From NCBI GenBank assembly GCA_934119965.1, contig CAKOTA010000036.1:1-6921 (forward strand): 6,921 bases of DNA. The letters are read 5' to 3'. Origin of the DNA: an uncultured Bacilli bacterium. GTDB taxonomy: Bacteria; Bacillota_I; Bacilli_A; RF39; UBA660. A program made the translations under genes and the position numbers. The notes beneath the pieces were generated by a model. That model saw only the letters and a list, made by a program, of their open reading frames with translations, searched no databases and was not told the DNA's origin. Shown piece by piece: positions 5,728 through 6,921 of the stretch (the stretch's first letter is position 1; every line of letters begins with the position of its first letter).

Positions 5728-6225
5728 ATGAGTGAGATTACATTAGAAAAACTTCCCAAGACAGTAGAAGAATTAAAAGCAATGCCACAAGCAGATCTAA
5801 CAAAACCAGAGGAGGTTGCTGCACTGGTTGTGGCTGTGTTGGCTTTGTATCCTGAAAATCCATCAGAAGCGGAAAACATGCTTGATTATTTACGTGGTCC
5901 AAAACCATTAAATGGCATAGATAAACAATTCATCAAGGATCGTTTCCGTGGAAAAGAATACCTGATGCGTTCTTATTTTGCTGGATCAACTCCTGAAAAT
6001 AACTACACGCCTGCATTGCCTTATCGCGTTGTAATATCTGAGAATGCTTATAGCAGAAGCCAGTTTGAAGAAGGCTATTTAACGTTGTATGTTGCCTGCA
6101 GTGGAGCGGATAGTCCAAGACCATTGAAACTGCGTAAGAAACCTTCTACAGGACAGTGGTTTCTATGGGAACAGCATCTTTTAACAGGAATCAGAATTCC
6201 AAAGGAGAGTGATCCTTGGGCATAG
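5728..6225 (+). CDS. Small cytosolic protein of unknown function, DUF6935-like
   Basis: This encodes 165 residues without a signal peptide or membrane segment. The N-terminal half is helical, with LPKTVEELKAMP at 9-20, then VAALVVAVLALYP (30-42) and MLDYLRGPKPL (51-61). The middle has RSYFAGSTPENNYTP (81-95), and the C-terminal half has SGADSPRPLKLRKK (125-138) and WFLWEQHLL (144-152), ending in DPWA. From memory, this chain of motifs is that of the family called DUF6935 in Firmicutes; the family name should be checked. No catalytic residues can be assigned. The ATG at 5728 is chosen because AGGAG (5716-5720) lies 7 nt before it; the in-frame ATG at 5722 is too close and the ATG at 5683 has no ribosome site. 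It follows the LRR lipoprotein gene by 57 nt without a terminator and is followed by the nested terminator at 6299, so the two probably form a unit. Confidence 0.8.
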   Translation: MSEITLEKLPKTVEELKAMPQADLTKPEEVAALVVAVLALYPENPSEAENMLDYLRGPKPLNGIDKQFIKDRFRGKEYLMRSYFAGSTPENNYTPALPYRVVISENAYSRSQFEEGYLTLYVACSGADSPRPLKLRKKPSTGQWFLWEQHLLTGIRIPKESDPWA

Positions 6226-6298
6226 GATGGAGTGATAAGAAGTATATTCTTTCAAATATTATTATCTTATTTGTTACCTCAACCTTTAAGGTGAAAAT

Positions 6299-6367
6299 AG
6301 TCGATCAGCCTTGGCAATGAAAAAGGAACTTTACCAGCAGTTCCTTTTTTACCCGTGGCTGATCGCT
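6299..6367. terminator. Nested bidirectional terminator between convergent genes
   Basis: The inner stem pairs AAAAAGGAACT (6320-6330) with AGTTCCTTTTT (6339-6349), 11 bp, around TTACCAGC. T-runs follow on the + strand, and by symmetry on the - strand. It sits inside an outer perfect 9-bp stem, CGATCAGCC (6302-6310) with GGCTGATCG (6357-6365), which extends by AG/CT (6299-6300 and 6366-6367) past a one-base bulge. It serves the DUF6935-like gene on the + strand and the TetR remnant on the - strand. Confidence 0.85.
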
Positions 6368-6432
6368 TTCATAGCCATTTAAAATATAACAAATCGTTTT
6401 TTTTTCTTTTTCAAGCTTTATCATTCTAACGT

Positions 6433-6849
6433 TTATTTTTGAGGAAAGTAAGAATGAATGATTGTATCAATACTGTTTGTACCCTTACAGATTAATTGAT
6501 TAGAAATATGAATTGCTTCATCTAATGTTAATTGGTCCATCTCTTTTCTCCATTGCCTATATAAATCAAGGGTAGTAGAACGATAATATATCGCAATCAT
6601 ATTTTGAACACTTTGAGGAAGCATTTTCCAATATGGATTAGCTGTATGCTCAAGTGCATGACAGTATGCTTTGTCAAACACTCTATTACATAGATCATTG
6701 TAAGGAGGATAACAAAGTATTTTTTGAAACCATTCTGGCTGGTTAGCAAAGTAGTGGAAGAAAACAGCGTTTGCATCCTCATGTGGTCTATTTTCAGGGA
6801 GTTGTGTTGTAACTTTGATATAGTCTTGGGTGATTTGATCAAGATGCAA
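6433..6849 (-). pseudogene. TetR/AcrR-family regulator remnant: ligand-binding domain without the DNA-binding domain
   Basis: The frame gives 138 residues. It resembles the C-terminal half of a TetR-type repressor: FFHYFANQPEWFQKIL (30-45), a helix around 56-68, and YYRSTTLDLYRQWRKEMDQLTLDEAI (88-113), followed by an ISNQLICKG ending. The YRQW..xG-like step before a 'P/T-L-E-E' turn is typical of these domains (recall). The first 40-60 residues of a normal TetR protein, the helix-turn-helix, are missing. The only start is TTG at 6849, with an in-frame TAG (fwd 6853-6855) two codons upstream and no Shine-Dalgarno, and the next ATG is deep inside the domain. The break falls beside the 16-bp inverted repeat at 6855-6914. 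I infer a truncated, probably non-functional regulator. It could still be expressed as a ligand-binding fragment, but nothing supports this. Confidence 0.6.
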
Positions 6850-6854
6850 AATCT

Positions 6855-6914
6855 AAAATAAGAATGTAGGAAATATACGAAATAAAATTGTATAGAAACC
6901 TACATTCTTATTTT
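6855..6914. repeat. Perfect 16-bp inverted repeat with 28-bp spacer at the right edge
   Basis: AAAATAAGAATGTAGG (6855-6870) is the exact reverse complement of CCTACATTCTTATTTT (6899-6914). A smaller pair, TATAC (6874-6878) with GTATA (6890-6894), lies inside. The arms end in A/T tracts on both sides, so it could be a bidirectional terminator of a gene to the right. It could also be a tiny mobile element (MITE-like) that split the TetR gene. No target-site duplication is obvious at the flanks. Confidence 0.65.
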
Positions 6915-6921
6915 GTATTTT

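Noticed and set aside
6272..6292. TGTTACCT at 6272-6279 as an inverted copy of the GGTAACA repeat
   Set aside because: Only 8 bp match and the rest differs; likely chance. The adjoining ACCTT-T-AAGGT palindrome has too small a loop to mean much.

Overview
The window is low-GC DNA with strong Shine-Dalgarno sites, short intergenic gaps and U-rich hairpin terminators. Together with a BspA-type leucine-rich-repeat lipoprotein and families common in gut Firmicutes, this suggests a host-associated Bacillota, perhaps Erysipelotrichales or Clostridia. The exact taxon cannot be fixed from sequence alone.

Layout. (1) Positions 1-1076 hold the end of a sugar operon: the C-terminus of a GH13 alpha-glucosidase-like enzyme, overlapped by 4 nt (ATGA) by a Cof-type HAD phosphatase, then a strong terminator. 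(2) Positions 1077-1725 hold no intact gene. This stretch looks like a graveyard of mobile DNA: a fossil of a serine-recombinase N-terminus, three copies of a TCGGTTCAACTTGGAAA repeat, three full copies and one truncated copy of a GACAACTCARAAGGTAACA repeat, and a cluster of small palindromes. (3) Positions 1691-3717 hold a DUF454 (YbaN-like) membrane protein, an alpha/beta hydrolase and a DUF554 membrane protein. The DUF454 gene has an elaborate leader: a promoter whose -35 lies inside the truncated repeat, two copies of the palindrome GTTAG-N6-CTAAC, and a terminator-like hairpin between them. (4) Positions 3724-6367 hold a 624-residue lipoprotein with 16 LRR_5 units, followed 57 nt later by a small cytosolic protein that resembles the DUF6935 family; the pair ends in a nested, bidirectional terminator. 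(5) On the minus strand at the right end lies the ligand-binding part of a TetR-type regulator. It has no helix-turn-helix and is cut off next to a perfect 16-bp inverted repeat.

How the genes work together. The first pair fits uptake and breakdown of an alpha-linked (perhaps phosphorylated) sugar. The DUF454, hydrolase and DUF554 genes are ordinary accessory envelope or housekeeping genes with no proven joint function. The LRR lipoprotein and its partner may form one transcription unit of surface protein plus unknown cytosolic factor. I found no complete defence system, CRISPR array, tRNA or rRNA. The most original signals are the regulatory leader at 1691-1802, the two repeat families at 1298-1704, and the truncated regulator beside the right-edge inverted repeat.
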